Notes: a model not told the origin generated them from the letters alone. 64,000 nucleotides of DNA from Actinophytocola sp044466355 (GCF_044466355.1 NZ_JBITMQ010000015.1:186001-250000); one strand, 5' to 3'. Shown: positions 49,201-58,634, counted from the stretch's first letter. Made by a program: numbers and translations.

Positions 49201-50608
49201 CGTTGTCGGTGAGATCACGCCACGTGCCCGCGACGCCCGTCACCTGGGCCTGGCCGCCGAGCTTGCCCTGCGTCCCCACCTCGCGGGCCACACGCGTGAC
49301 CTCGTCGGCGAAGGAGGACAGCTGGTCCACCATCGTGTTGACCGTGTTCTTCAGGGCGAGGATCTCGCCCTGCGCGTCGACGGTGATCTTCTGCGACAGG
49401 TCGCCCTTCGCCACCGCCGTCGTCACCTGCGCGATGTTGCGCACCTGGCCGGTCAGGTTCCCCGCCAGCTGGTTCACGCTCTCGGTCAGGTTCCGCCAGG
49501 TCCCGGACACGCCCTCGACCTGCGCCTGACCGCCGAGCTGGCCCTCGGTGCCCACCTCGCGGGCCACCCTGGTGACCTCGTCGGCGAACGACGACAGCTG
49601 GTCCACCATCGTGTTCACGGTGTCCTTGAGCGCGACCATCTCCCCGCGGGCCTCGACGGTGATCTTCTGCGACAGGTCGCCCTTCGCCACCGCCGTCGTC
49701 ACCTGCGCGATGTTGCGCACCTGGTCGGTGAGGTTCGCGGCGAGCTGGTTCACCGCGTCCGTCAGGTCCTTCCAGGTGCCCGCCACGTTCGGCACGGTCG
49801 CCTGACCGCCGAGCCGGCCCTCCGTGCCCACCTCGCGCGCCACCCGGGTGACCTCGTGCGCGAACACCCGCAGCGTGTCGGTCAGCGAGTTGATCGTCTC
49901 CGCCAGCTCCGCGATCTCGCCGCGGGCGCTCACCGTGATCTTGCGGGAGAGGTCACCCTGCGCGATCGCGGTTGCCGCCGTCGAGATCGACCGCACCTGG
50001 TTGGTGAGGTTCGACGCCATCGTGTTCACCGAGTCGGTGAGCGCCCGCCACGTACCGGACACCCCGTGCACGTCGGCCTGACCACCGAGTTTGCCCTCGG
50101 TGCCGACCTCACGGGCCACGCGCGTGACCTCGTCCGCGAACGACGACAGCTGGTCCACCATCGTGTTCACTGTTTGCCCGATGCGGTTGAACTCGCCGCG
50201 CAGCGGACGGCCCTCGATCTCGAGCGCCATGTGCTGCGACAGGTCACCTTCCGCGACGGCCGCGATCACGCGCGCGATCTCCGACGTGGGCCTGGCCAGG
50301 TCGTCGATCAGCGAGTTCACCGCGGCCGCGCCCGACGCCCACGAGCCGTCGAGCTGGTCGGAGTCCATCCGCTCGAGCATCCTGCCCTCGCGGCCGACGA
50401 CTCTGCTGATCCGCAACAGGTCGCGGTTCCGGCGTTCCTGCAGCTCCACGACTGCGTTGAACCCGTCCACGACCTGCCCGGCCAGCCCGGTTCGACGTGC
50501 GAGACGCACGTCGAACTGGCCCTTCCGGACAGCGGTCGTCGCCGCCACGAGCTCGGAGAGCAGACCGTCGAGGTCGGCGTCGCGAGCCGTGACGTCTGGT
50601 CCGGCCAT
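46219..50608 (-). CDS. Poly-HAMP hybrid histidine kinase (interrupted by assembly gap)
   Basis: At least 1430 residues are visible on both sides of a 99-N gap. The N-terminal two thirds are a chain of HAMP-type units of 92 residues (276 bp), each with VNTMVDQLSSFADEVTRVAR, GTWRDLTDNVN and GDLSQKITV. Then follow a GAF domain, a coiled coil (LQRTNAELQDKAALLSEQNR), HisKA with ANMSHELRTPLNSLL, HATPase (DTGIGISDE, GGTGLGLSIS) and a receiver (LLVDDDVRNAF, Asp in VLMDAMMPNMDG). No membrane segment is visible: a cytoplasmic sensor similar in plan to fungal group III kinases. The ATG at 50608 has GGAGG. The two halves are out of frame only because of the wrong gap length. Confidence 0.9.
48373..50128. 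repeat. 276-bp tandem HAMP-coding repeats
   Basis: The sequence ctcgtcggcgaa and its close relatives recur at 48373, (48649), 48749, 49025, 49301, 49577, 49853 and 50129, exactly 276 bp apart except across the gap. Units near the gap are almost identical, which is why the assembly broke here. Confidence 0.92.
48649..48747. other. Assembly gap (99 N)
   Basis: Ninety-nine unknown bases inside the HAMP repeat array. Left flank ends cgcgtgac and right flank begins cctcgtcgg; in every other unit these join with one shared c. The true gap is therefore -1 base or -1 plus a multiple of 276. Confidence 0.95.
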
Positions 50609-50727
50609 GAGTCGCCTCCAGGTGTTCGCCCTTGCAAGGAGTTTACGAGCGTCGTCATGCACGCCCGGTGCCGTTCCCGACACGACCCCGTCACCAGCGC
50701 CTTCGGGCACCCGGCAGACTGCTCGGC

Positions 50728-52710
50728 ATGCGGCCCCCGTTCGAGCGACGTGCCAGGTTCCCAGGCGAGGCCAGTGCGCCGAGCGCGGCGCGCCGGTTCG
50801 TCCGGTCGGCGCTCGCCGAGGCGGGGCTCGACGAGCTGGCCGGCGACGCGGTGCTGCTCACCAGCGAACTCTGCGAGAACGCGGTGCTGCACGCGGGCAC
50901 CGGCTTCACCATCGACCTGGCCGCCGACGGCGTCGAGCTGACCGTGGCGGTCACCGACCAGGGCTCGGCGCCCATGGAGCTGCGCAGGAGCGTGCCGCCC
51001 GCGCCCGGCTCCCGGCGCGCCTCCCACGGCCGTGGCCTGGTGCTCGTCGACGCCGTGGCCGCCGCGTGGGGCAGCAGGCACGACAGCGGCGGGCACCACG
51101 TGTGGTTCACGCTGCGCGCCACCACCCCGCCGCCCGAGCCGGACGCACCCGCCGCGCCCGCCCCGGTGGCGTGGCCCGACCCGGACACCGCCCGCTGGCT
51201 GCTGCACCTGCCCGCCCCGCCGTCGCCGCTGCCGGTGCTGGTGACCGAGCTGCTGCGGCGCCTGTGCGACGTGCTCGACGCCCCGGGCGGCACGGTCGTG
51301 CTGGCCGACGACAACGGCGAGGACCTGCTGGCCGTCTACGGCGAGAAGGCGGACGAGCACACGGTGACCGTGCCGTTGGCGCTGGAACCGCCGCGGTCCG
51401 GGCGCCTGACCGTGCACACCGACACCGCGGGCGCCGCCGAGCTGGCCCAGCTGACCGCGCAACGCGTCACGATCGCGATCGAAGCGGACAAACAGCACAG
51501 CGCTGACCGCGAGCAGTGGCTGTGGATGTCGTACCTGGCCGAGGCGACCGAGATGTTCGGCAACTCCCTCGACGTCCGGCTGACCGCCGCGATCGTGCCG
51601 CAGGTGCTGGTACCGCGGCTCGGCCGCTGGTGCGCGCTGCACCTGCTGGACGACCGCGGCAGGCTGCGGCTCGAGGCGCTCACCCACGTGCGCGAGGACG
51701 ACATGGGCCCGCTGCGCGAGGGGCTCGCGCCGCTGACCGAACCGGACGGCGCCCTGAGCGTCCTGCTGGCCGACCGCACGCAGGCCGCCGGGCTCGGCGC
51801 CCCGCTCGACGGGGTCGCGGTGCCGCTGCGGGTCGGCGGCCGCGCGCTCGGCACGGTGAGCGTCGGCAGGCCCGCCGAGCGCGTGCACCGGCCGGAGGAG
51901 CTGCTGATCCTCACCGAGCTCGCCCGCCGCGCAGCGCAATCCCTGGACAACGCGCAACGCGACAGCGCGCACGCCGCGACGTCGCAGGCACTGCAGCAGG
52001 CACTGCTCCCGCGTGCCCTGCCGGTGGCCGACGACGTGCGGTTCGCGGCGGCGTACCTGCCGGTCAGCGCGGGCGCGGACGTCGGCGGCGACTTCTACGA
52101 CGTGCTCGCGCTCGGCCGCGACCGCTGGCTCGCGGTCGTCGGCGACGTGTGCGGCAAGGGCCCGCGGGCCGCCGCCCGCACCGGTCTCGTCCGCGACGTG
52201 CTGCGTGTCCTGCTGCGTGACGGGCAACCGCTCAACCGGACGTTCGAGCTGCTCAACGAGATGATGCTGGAGGCGGGTGACCCGTCGCAGTTCGCGACCG
52301 TCGCGCTCGCCGTGATCACCCGCCAGGACACGAACCCGACGTCGCTCGCGGTGGAGCTGGTGCTGGCCGGGCACGAGCAGCCCGCGCTCGTGCACGAGGA
52401 CGGCACCGTCAACTACCTCGGCACACACGGCAGCGCGGTCGGGCTGGTGCGCCGGTTCGCGGTACACCCGACCCGCCACGTGCTGCTGTCCGGCGACACG
52501 CTCGTGTTCTACACCGACGGGGTGACCGAACACCGCCGCGGCGCCGAGCTGTTCGGCCCGGAGCGCCTCGCCGAGGCGTTGCGCCGCGCGACGCCCCGCA
52601 CCGCGGACGGCGTGATCGCGGGCGTCCGGCAGGCTGTCGACGACTTCTCTCCCGAGCCGCACCGCGACGACATCGCGATCGTGGCCGTACAGGTGCCCCC
52701 ACAGGGCTAG
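50728..52710 (+). CDS. HATPase-GAF-SpoIIE protein phosphatase
   Basis: 660 residues: anti-sigma-type ATPase domain 5-130 (LLTSELCENAVLHAG, SHGRGLVLVDAVA), two GAF-like regions about 165-410, and a PP2C-type SpoIIE phosphatase domain 430-660 (VSAGADVGGDFYDV with metal Asp, VVGDVCGKGPRAA, FYTDGVTEHR and RDDIAIVAVQV). Kinase-like and phosphatase parts in one protein allow two-way control of STAS partners such as the gene just downstream. ATG 50728, possibly leaderless. Confidence 0.92.
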   Translation: MRPPFERRARFPGEASAPSAARRFVRSALAEAGLDELAGDAVLLTSELCENAVLHAGTGFTIDLAADGVELTVAVTDQGSAPMELRRSVPPAPGSRRASHGRGLVLVDAVAAAWGSRHDSGGHHVWFTLRATTPPPEPDAPAAPAPVAWPDPDTARWLLHLPAPPSPLPVLVTELLRRLCDVLDAPGGTVVLADDNGEDLLAVYGEKADEHTVTVPLALEPPRSGRLTVHTDTAGAAELAQLTAQRVTIAIEADKQHSADREQWLWMSYLAEATEMFGNSLDVRLTAAIVPQVLVPRLGRWCALHLLDDRGRLRLEALTHVREDDMGPLREGLAPLTEPDGALSVLLADRTQAAGLGAPLDGVAVPLRVGGRALGTVSVGRPAERVHRPEELLILTELARRAAQSLDNAQRDSAHAATSQALQQALLPRALPVADDVRFAAAYLPVSAGADVGGDFYDVLALGRDRWLAVVGDVCGKGPRAAARTGLVRDVLRVLLRDGQPLNRTFELLNEMMLEAGDPSQFATVALAVITRQDTNPTSLAVELVLAGHEQPALVHEDGTVNYLGTHGSAVGLVRRFAVHPTRHVLLSGDTLVFYTDGVTEHRRGAELFGPERLAEALRRATPRTADGVIAGVRQAVDDFSPEPHRDDIAIVAVQVPPQG

Positions 52711-52722
52711 GAAGGAAAGCCG

Positions 52723-53061
52723 ATGCCCGAGCACGTGCGGTTGCGGGTCGCCAGACCGGCGCAGGACTGCGTGGTCCTGACCGTGAACGGTGAGATCGAC
52801 CTGGTCAGCGCTCCTGAGCTGGCGGCCGCGTTCGAGGAGTACCTCGACGGCACACCGTGCGTCGTGGTCGACCTGACCGACGTGACGTTCTTCGGGTCAC
52901 TCGGTCTCGCGACCCTCGTCCGGATGACCGCGCTCGCCGAGTCGAGCGGCGTGCGACTCGCGCTCGTGCCGGGACCGCTCGTGAAGAGGACCATGGAACT
53001 GACGCGGACGGCGGAGCTGTTCACCGTGTACGAATCGGTGGCGGACGCACGCCGCGGCTGA
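52723..53061 (+). CDS. STAS-domain anti-anti-sigma factor
   Basis: 112 residues: NGEIDLVSAPELAAAFEEYL and CVVVDLTDVTFFGSLGLATL with the phospho-Ser (FGSLGL). The start at 52723 follows GGAAGGAAAG 12 bases after the SpoIIE gene, so it is its most likely substrate. Confidence 0.92.
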   Translation: MPEHVRLRVARPAQDCVVLTVNGEIDLVSAPELAAAFEEYLDGTPCVVVDLTDVTFFGSLGLATLVRMTALAESSGVRLALVPGPLVKRTMELTRTAELFTVYESVADARRG

Positions 53062-53146
53062 CGGTTGGACCGGGGCGAAACGGGGTACCCGGCGCCGACA
53101 CACAGGCGGACGGGACGGGCCCGGCCAACGAGGCGTGGGAGTCGCG

Positions 53147-53407
53147 ATGCTCAGCCACGACGAAGACCGGCATCTGCGGGAGATCGAACGCTGGTTCGAG
53201 GAGTCCGATCCGGCGTTCACGAAAATGTTGCGCGACCACCAGCCGCCACCACGCAGGCACCTGCGCTCGGCGGCGCGGGTGGCCGTGGACGTGACCGGCG
53301 CCCTGCTGTTCGTGGTCGGCGCTGCCGCGGCGAGTGCCGTCCTCATGGTGTTCGGCATCCTGACACTCGCCGTCGGCGCCTGCCTCCACCTGGCGGGCCG
53401 TTACTAG
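53147..53407 (+). CDS. DUF3040 membrane protein
   Basis: 86 residues. MLSHDEDRHLREIERWFEESDPAFTKML is the N-terminal mark of the actinobacterial DUF3040 family; a membrane hairpin follows (about 45-83). Function unknown, often next to stress or cell-envelope genes. ATG 53147 with GGGAG. Confidence 0.92.
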   Translation: MLSHDEDRHLREIERWFEESDPAFTKMLRDHQPPPRRHLRSAARVAVDVTGALLFVVGAAAASAVLMVFGILTLAVGACLHLAGRY

Positions 53408-53423
53408 GCGGAGAATGTCCTGC

Positions 53424-54329
53424 ATGGATCTCCGCGTCATGACCGAACCGCAACAGGGTGCCTCCTACGACACGCAGCTCGCGATGGCCAGGTCGGCGGA
53501 GGAACTCGGCTTCTCGGCCTGGTTCCGGTCCGACCACTACCTGCACATGTCCGGCGACGGCATGCCCGGCCCCACCGACGCGTGGGTGACGCTGGCGGGC
53601 CTCGCCCGTGAGACGTCCACCATCCGGCTCGGCACGATGGTGACCGCGGGGACCTTCCGACTGCCCGGCGTGCTCGCGATCCAGGTCGCCCAGGTCGACC
53701 AGATGTCCGGCGGGCGCGTCGAACTGGGCCTCGGGGCGGGCTGGTTCGAGGAGGAGCACCGCGCGTACGGCATCCCGTTCCCCACCGCGCGGCACGCCCG
53801 GCTCGAGGAGCAGCTGGAGATCGTGACCGGCCTGTGGGCCACCCCGGTCGGCTCGACGTATTCGTTCGACGGGAAGTACTACCAGCTCACGGACTCCCCC
53901 GCGCTGCCCAAGCCGGTCCAGTCCCCGATCCCGGTGGTCATCGGCGGTCTCGGCCCAACCCGCACCCCCGCGCTCGCCGGGAGGTACGCGCACGAGTTCA
54001 ACGTGCCGTTCGCGTCGGTCGCCGAGACGGCGGCGCAGTTCGAGCGCGTGCGGAAGGCCGCGGACGGCCGCGAGCTGGTGTACTCGGCGGCCGTCGCCAC
54101 GTGCGTCGGCAAGGACGACGCCGAGGTGTCCCGCCGCGCGGCGGTGATCGGCCGCGACGTCGACGAACTGAAGGCCAGCGGCGCCGCGGGCACCCCGGAG
54201 GAGGCGGCGGCGAAGCTCCGCGCGTACGCCGAGGCGGGCGCGTCGCGGATCTACCTGCAGCTCATCGACATGACCGACCTGGACCACCTGAACCTCATCG
54301 CGTCCGAAGTCCGCCCGCTGCTGGGATGA
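53424..54329 (+). CDS. LLM-class F420-dependent oxidoreductase
   Basis: 301 residues of the luciferase-like family: AEELGFSAWFRSDHYLHM, TIRLGTMVT, RVELGLGAGWFEEEHRAYGIPFP and PVVIGGLGPTRTPALA. The GAGWFEEEH pattern is typical of F420-using members in actinobacteria. ATG 53424 is favoured because GGAG (53410-53413) is well spaced; ATG 53415 is too close. Substrate unknown. Confidence 0.88.
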   Translation: MDLRVMTEPQQGASYDTQLAMARSAEELGFSAWFRSDHYLHMSGDGMPGPTDAWVTLAGLARETSTIRLGTMVTAGTFRLPGVLAIQVAQVDQMSGGRVELGLGAGWFEEEHRAYGIPFPTARHARLEEQLEIVTGLWATPVGSTYSFDGKYYQLTDSPALPKPVQSPIPVVIGGLGPTRTPALAGRYAHEFNVPFASVAETAAQFERVRKAADGRELVYSAAVATCVGKDDAEVSRRAAVIGRDVDELKASGAAGTPEEAAAKLRAYAEAGASRIYLQLIDMTDLDHLNLIASEVRPLLG

Positions 54330-54829
54330 GCCGGCGGGCGGCGGCCGCACTCGGTGACGGCTGGCATGTCGGGGTCGTCGCGGCGGTGGCCGAGGAGACC
54401 GGGGTCCTGTTGAACGTGCTCGGTGTCGGGCAGGGCCGCCGGTTCCACACGGGCCGGATGGCGGTGCCCTCCGGCGTGACCTACCTCGTGGTCACGCCGG
54501 ACGGGACGGCCTCGTTCGACGTGCTGGTGCGGCGGTACGCCCCGGCGGTCGTGGTGTTCGTCGGCGGTGGCGGGGACGTCGCCATCACGCACGAGCCGCG
54601 CGGGCCGGTGCGGGACGCGGTCGGCGCGTTCTTCACGGCGGCCGGGGAACCCGCGCCGCTGCCCGGATTCGGTGGTGCGCCGTCGTTCCACGTGATGCGC
54701 GGGGTGCCCGGCCCGCCGCCGTTCGCGCCCGCCCGGGCCCCGCGTGCCTGGGCGGTCGTGCGCGGCGACACCGCGAACGCCGCCCAGGCGTTGCGTTACC
54801 TCATCCCCTACCTGCGCTCACGCCTCTAG
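54326..54829 (+). CDS. Hypothetical protein, nucleoside-phosphorylase-like outline
   Basis: 167 residues. VGVVAAVAEETGVLLNVLGVG followed by LVVTPDGTASFDVLVRRYAPAVVVFVGGGGDV resembles the order of elements in the purine nucleoside phosphorylase/MTAN fold, but the catalytic residues are not convincing and it is short (family about 230-250). ATGA overlap with the LLM gene implies joint expression. Convergent with the next gene, overlapping by 12 bases. Confidence 0.5.
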   Translation: MSRRAAAALGDGWHVGVVAAVAEETGVLLNVLGVGQGRRFHTGRMAVPSGVTYLVVTPDGTASFDVLVRRYAPAVVVFVGGGGDVAITHEPRGPVRDAVGAFFTAAGEPAPLPGFGGAPSFHVMRGVPGPPPFAPARAPRAWAVVRGDTANAAQALRYLIPYLRSRL

Positions 54830-56053
54830 CGCGACGGTCAGCACCGCACGGATCTGGTCGACCATGTCCTGCTGGTTCCGCTCGAACACCGGGTCGGTCA
54901 GCTCCGTCGTGTTGTCCGGGGCGAACTGCAGCACGGGCGTGTGCAGGTGCCCGCCCGGCGTGGTCAGGCCGAGCGCGTCCCGCAGCAGGGTCGCGCGGTA
55001 GGCGATCTCGTTGGACAGGTAGTTGCCGCCACCACCGGCACGCGCCACCGAACCCGGCGTCGGACCGGTCGGCGACACCACCGGAGTGGTCTGGCCCGCC
55101 GGGATCTCGGTCACCGATGTGTTGTCGTACACCGGGAAACGGCCGGTCGGGGCGGCGACGATCGCCGCGTACGGCAGGGTCGTCGGCACGAACTCGGGCG
55201 CGGGGGTCACCGTCGGCACACCGGTCGGGATCGGGATCACCCCGGTGCGCGAGATGTTGTCGTTGTCGGGGAAACCGCCGCGCCAGCGGCCGTTGTACCG
55301 CTCCACGTCGAAGCGGCCGACGCGGCCCTGGCTGACCGTGGTGAACATGTCGACCTTCGGCAGCCACGGCTGGATCGTGTGTTCCACCATGCCCGCCGCG
55401 AACGGGTCCCACAGCACCGGGAACATCGCGGTCTCGACACGTGCCGGGCCGTTCGCGGTCTCGATCACGGTGCCGTCGAGCGCGAGCGCGTTGACGCCGG
55501 ACGGGTTGCTGCGCCGGATGTCCTGGTCGAGCTGGAACGGGTCGAACCCGGTGACCAGGACTTTCCGCTTGCCACGCGGGTAGGAGATCGTGTCCTGGCC
55601 GCGGGACGTCCGCTCCAGCACGCCGATCAGCTCGGCGCGGTCGGCGGGTGACAGCGCGAACGACGGTGTCCACTGCCGCACCGCCTTCGTGAGCTGCAGC
55701 CGTGCCCAGTACAGCGGGCGGTCGTCGGTCACCGGCAGCGTGCCGGGCGGCAGCTTGCCCTGTGCGCGTGCGACGGCGGCGGCCCACAGCGCGCGGCCCT
55801 GCACACCGATCGCCGCGGTGGCGGCGCGGTTGTTCGGCAGCGGGCACAGCGACGGCGTGAACACGCGCTCGAAGCGGTCGAAACCGCTGCGCCGCAGGAT
55901 TTCCGCTGGTTGGGGCAGTGCGAGGCGCCGCTCGGAGACGGTGAGCGGCGCGGCCGGGTCGGCGCACGTCGGTGCGGCGGCGGCGGTGACGGTCGGGACG
56001 AGTGTTCCGGCCAGCCCGAGAACGGCGGCCGCGAGCAGGGTGCGAACTCTCAT
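54818..56053 (-). CDS. Secreted pyroglutamyl-peptidase-like protein, nucleophile Cys replaced by Ser
   Basis: 411 residues with a signal peptide (TLLAAAVLGLAGTLVPTVTAAAA). A front region of about 130 residues is unknown; the rest follows peptidase family C15: KVLVTGFDPFQLD ... NPSGVNALALDGT, then GGGNYLSNEIAYRATLL and HLHTPVLQF. In C15 enzymes the third motif reads AGxYLCNExFY with the catalytic Cys; here the residue is Ser. The Glu and His positions look kept. An exported, possibly inactive or serine-using relative. Start ATG 56053 with AGGA. Confidence 0.75.
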   Translation of the reverse strand: MRVRTLLAAAVLGLAGTLVPTVTAAAAPTCADPAAPLTVSERRLALPQPAEILRRSGFDRFERVFTPSLCPLPNNRAATAAIGVQGRALWAAAVARAQGKLPPGTLPVTDDRPLYWARLQLTKAVRQWTPSFALSPADRAELIGVLERTSRGQDTISYPRGKRKVLVTGFDPFQLDQDIRRSNPSGVNALALDGTVIETANGPARVETAMFPVLWDPFAAGMVEHTIQPWLPKVDMFTTVSQGRVGRFDVERYNGRWRGGFPDNDNISRTGVIPIPTGVPTVTPAPEFVPTTLPYAAIVAAPTGRFPVYDNTSVTEIPAGQTTPVVSPTGPTPGSVARAGGGGNYLSNEIAYRATLLRDALGLTTPGGHLHTPVLQFAPDNTTELTDPVFERNQQDMVDQIRAVLTVALEA

Positions 56054-56152
56054 GCGCGCCATCCTCGCGCAGAACTTCGGCGCGCCGCGAGGGTCCGGTA
56101 TCGAACACACGGCATAATTGATCTTCGCTGTCGATCAGAGGGGGCACTGCCG

Positions 56153-56935
56153 ATGATGGGCCGAACGCACGCGCTGACCGGCTGGTGCGCGGGGCTTGGC
56201 GTCGCACAGTTCGTCGGGGCGACGTCCATCGAGCAGGCGTTGCTGTTCGCCGTCACCACATCCGGTTTCGCGTTGCTGCCGGACCTCGACCACCCGCACG
56301 CCCGCGCGTCGAAGCTGCTCGGCCCGTTGTCCCGCGCGGTGTCGTGGCTGCTGCGGCACGCGTCGGCCGCGATCTACGCGGTCACGAAAGGCCCCCGCGA
56401 CGAACGGAAACGCGGCACGCACCGGCACCTGTCGCACACCGTGCTGTTCGCCGTGGGCGTCGGCTTCGCGGCGAGTGTGGGCACCGAGGCGGGCGGTCCG
56501 TACGCGGTGGCGGCCGTCGCGGTGCTGGGTCTGCTGCTGGCGCAGGACGCGCTCGGCGACTGGATGATCATCGTGTCGGCGGCGGCCGTGGTGTGGTGGC
56601 TGAACCAGGCGGGCCCCGATCCGCTGGCCGATCTGGGCAGGTTGTCCGGCCTGATGGGCATCGCCGTCGCCGTCGGCTGTGTCACCCACTGCCTCGGCGA
56701 CGCGATCACCGAGTCCGGCTGCCCGTTCCTGTTCCCGGTCCCCATCAAGGGTGAGACCTGGTACGAGCTGCGCCCGCCCAAGGCGTTGCGGCTGCGCACG
56801 GGCAAGCGCGTGGAACGCATGGTGGTGTTCCCGGTGTTCGCGGTGCTGGGCCTGCTGCTGATCCCGGGCGCGTGGCAGTTCGGCTTCGAGTTCGTGGAGC
56901 GCATGTTCACCCCGCCCGCGGAGGCCGCACCGTAA
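56153..56935 (+). CDS. YdjM/DUF457-type membrane-bound metal hydrolase
   Basis: 260 residues. MGRTHALTG at the start, LLPDLDHPHA and THRHLSHTVLF carry the His/Asp pattern of the LexA-binding, inner-membrane-associated hydrolase family (YdjM/DUF457); CVTHCLGDAITESGCPFLFP near the end is also typical. Five or six membrane segments. ATG 56153 with AGAGGGGG. Role in the cell not known. Confidence 0.87.
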   Translation: MMGRTHALTGWCAGLGVAQFVGATSIEQALLFAVTTSGFALLPDLDHPHARASKLLGPLSRAVSWLLRHASAAIYAVTKGPRDERKRGTHRHLSHTVLFAVGVGFAASVGTEAGGPYAVAAVAVLGLLLAQDALGDWMIIVSAAAVVWWLNQAGPDPLADLGRLSGLMGIAVAVGCVTHCLGDAITESGCPFLFPVPIKGETWYELRPPKALRLRTGKRVERMVVFPVFAVLGLLLIPGAWQFGFEFVERMFTPPAEAAP

Positions 56936-56945
56936 TGTGGGTGCC

Positions 56946-57590
56946 ATGCCTGCGAAGCGAGCGCTCGTGGTACGTGGCGGCTGGGACGGCCACGACCCGG
57001 TGGCGACGACCGACCGGTACGCGAAGTTCCTGACCGAACACGACTACGCGGTGACCAGTTCGTCCACTTTGGACGCCTATCTCGATGATCTGTCCGGTAT
57101 CGATCTGATCGTCCAGTGCTGGACGATGGGCACCATCACCGACGACCAGCTGTCCGGGCTGCTCGCGGCGGTGCGAGCCGGGACCGGGTTCGCCGGGTGG
57201 CACGGCGGGATCGTGGACGCGTTCCGCGACCGGCCCGGCTACCACCTGCTGACCGGCGGCCAGTTCATCCACCACCACAAGGACTTCGTGTCGTACGTGG
57301 TGCACCCGGTCGGCGAGCACCAGGTCGTGGCGGACGTGGAGCCGTTCGAGGTGCACAGCGAGCAGTACTACCTGCACGCCGACCCGGGCAACGAGGTGCT
57401 GGCGACCACCGAGTTCCTGCCGGACCCGGACCGCCCGGAGATCGGGACACCGACGATGCCGGTCATGTGGGTGCGGCAACACGGCGCCGGCCGCGTGTTC
57501 GTGACGGCGATCGGGCACCGGATGGCCGACCTGGAGCTGCCCGCCGTGCACGAGACGCTGACGAGGGGCCTGCTGTGGGCGACACGCTGA
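56946..57590 (+). CDS. ThuA-like protein
   Basis: 214 residues of the trehalose-utilisation ThuA / class I glutamine-amidotransferase-like fold: KRALVVRGGWDGHDP, GFAGWHGGIVDAF, FHHHK-type loop (QFIHHHKDFVSYVV), HSEQYYLH and GRVFVTAIGH. ThuA-like proteins accompany Gfo/Idh/MocA dehydrogenases in oxidation of sugars to 3-keto forms, as here. Start ATG 56946; GTG 56937 is possible (GGAGG 12 bases upstream). Confidence 0.88.
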   Translation: MPAKRALVVRGGWDGHDPVATTDRYAKFLTEHDYAVTSSSTLDAYLDDLSGIDLIVQCWTMGTITDDQLSGLLAAVRAGTGFAGWHGGIVDAFRDRPGYHLLTGGQFIHHHKDFVSYVVHPVGEHQVVADVEPFEVHSEQYYLHADPGNEVLATTEFLPDPDRPEIGTPTMPVMWVRQHGAGRVFVTAIGHRMADLELPAVHETLTRGLLWATR

Positions 57591-58630
57591 GGGTCGGGCT
57601 CGTCGGCATCGGCAACATCAGCGGCCAGTACCTCGACACGCTCCCCCGGCTGCCGGGGGTGTCGCTGGTGGCGGCGGCGGACCTGGACCCGGCACGAACG
57701 GTGCCGGACGTGCGGATGCTGCGGCCCGAGGAGCTGTACGCGGCCGACGACGTGGACCTGGTGCTGAACCTGACGATCCCGCGGGCGCACGCGGACGTCG
57801 CGCTGTCGGCGATCGGCGCGGGCAAGCACGTGTACGGCGAGAAGCCCCTCGCACTGTCCACAGTGGAAGGCCGGGAGGTGCTGGCCGCGGCGTCCTCGGC
57901 GGGGGTGCGGGTGGGGTGTGCGCCCGACACCGTGCTGGGGACGGGAACGCAGACCGCGCGGCGCTGCCTGGACGACGGCATGATCGGCACCCCGGTGGCG
58001 GCCACGGCGTTCATGGTGACGCCGGGACACGAACGCTGGCACCCGGACCCGGAGTTCTACTACCGGCCGGGCGGTGGCCCGCTGTTCGACATGGGCCCGT
58101 ACTACCTGACCGCGCTGGTCACACTGCTGGGCCCGGTGCGGCGGGTGACGGGTCTGGCGTCGACGCCGCGAGCGACGCGGACGATCGGCAGCGGTCCGCG
58201 CGCGGGCACGGAGTTCCCGGTCGCGGTGGCGACGCACGTGGCCGGCGTGCTGGAGCACGAGAACGGCGCGATCACCACGCTGATGATGAGCTTCGACGTG
58301 TGGGCCGCGAACCTGCCGCGCATCGAGGTCTACGGCACACACGGGGCCCTGTCGGTCCCCGACCCGAACGCCTTCGACGGCGACGTGAAACTGTACGAGC
58401 CCGGCAGGGAATGGCGCACGGTCCCGACGAACGCGGGCTACCGGAACGCGGGCCGGGGCACCGGCGTAGCCGACCTGGCAGCCGCCGTGGCGAACAACAC
58501 CGAACACCGCGCGAACGGCACCCTGGCCTACCACGTACTGGACATCATGGAGTCCCTCCTGCACGCCACCGACCAAGGCCAAACACAACCCGTCACGAGC
58601 ACCACCCCCCGCCCCACCCCAGTCCCGTAA
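57575..58630 (+). CDS. Gfo/Idh/MocA family sugar oxidoreductase
   Basis: 351 residues: NAD(P) motif VGLVGIGNISGQYL, EKPLALS with the catalytic Lys, and FDMGPYYLTALVTLLGP typical of the GFO_IDH_MocA C-terminal region. GTG 57575 overlaps thuA-like by 16 nt, GAGGGG upstream. The pair probably oxidises a sugar or glycoside; no transporter is linked. The last residues (PRPTPVP) run up to a 22-bp tandem repeat. Confidence 0.9.
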   Translation: MGDTLRVGLVGIGNISGQYLDTLPRLPGVSLVAAADLDPARTVPDVRMLRPEELYAADDVDLVLNLTIPRAHADVALSAIGAGKHVYGEKPLALSTVEGREVLAAASSAGVRVGCAPDTVLGTGTQTARRCLDDGMIGTPVAATAFMVTPGHERWHPDPEFYYRPGGGPLFDMGPYYLTALVTLLGPVRRVTGLASTPRATRTIGSGPRAGTEFPVAVATHVAGVLEHENGAITTLMMSFDVWAANLPRIEVYGTHGALSVPDPNAFDGDVKLYEPGREWRTVPTNAGYRNAGRGTGVADLAAAVANNTEHRANGTLAYHVLDIMESLLHATDQGQTQPVTSTTPRPTPVP

Positions 58631-58634
58631 CCCC

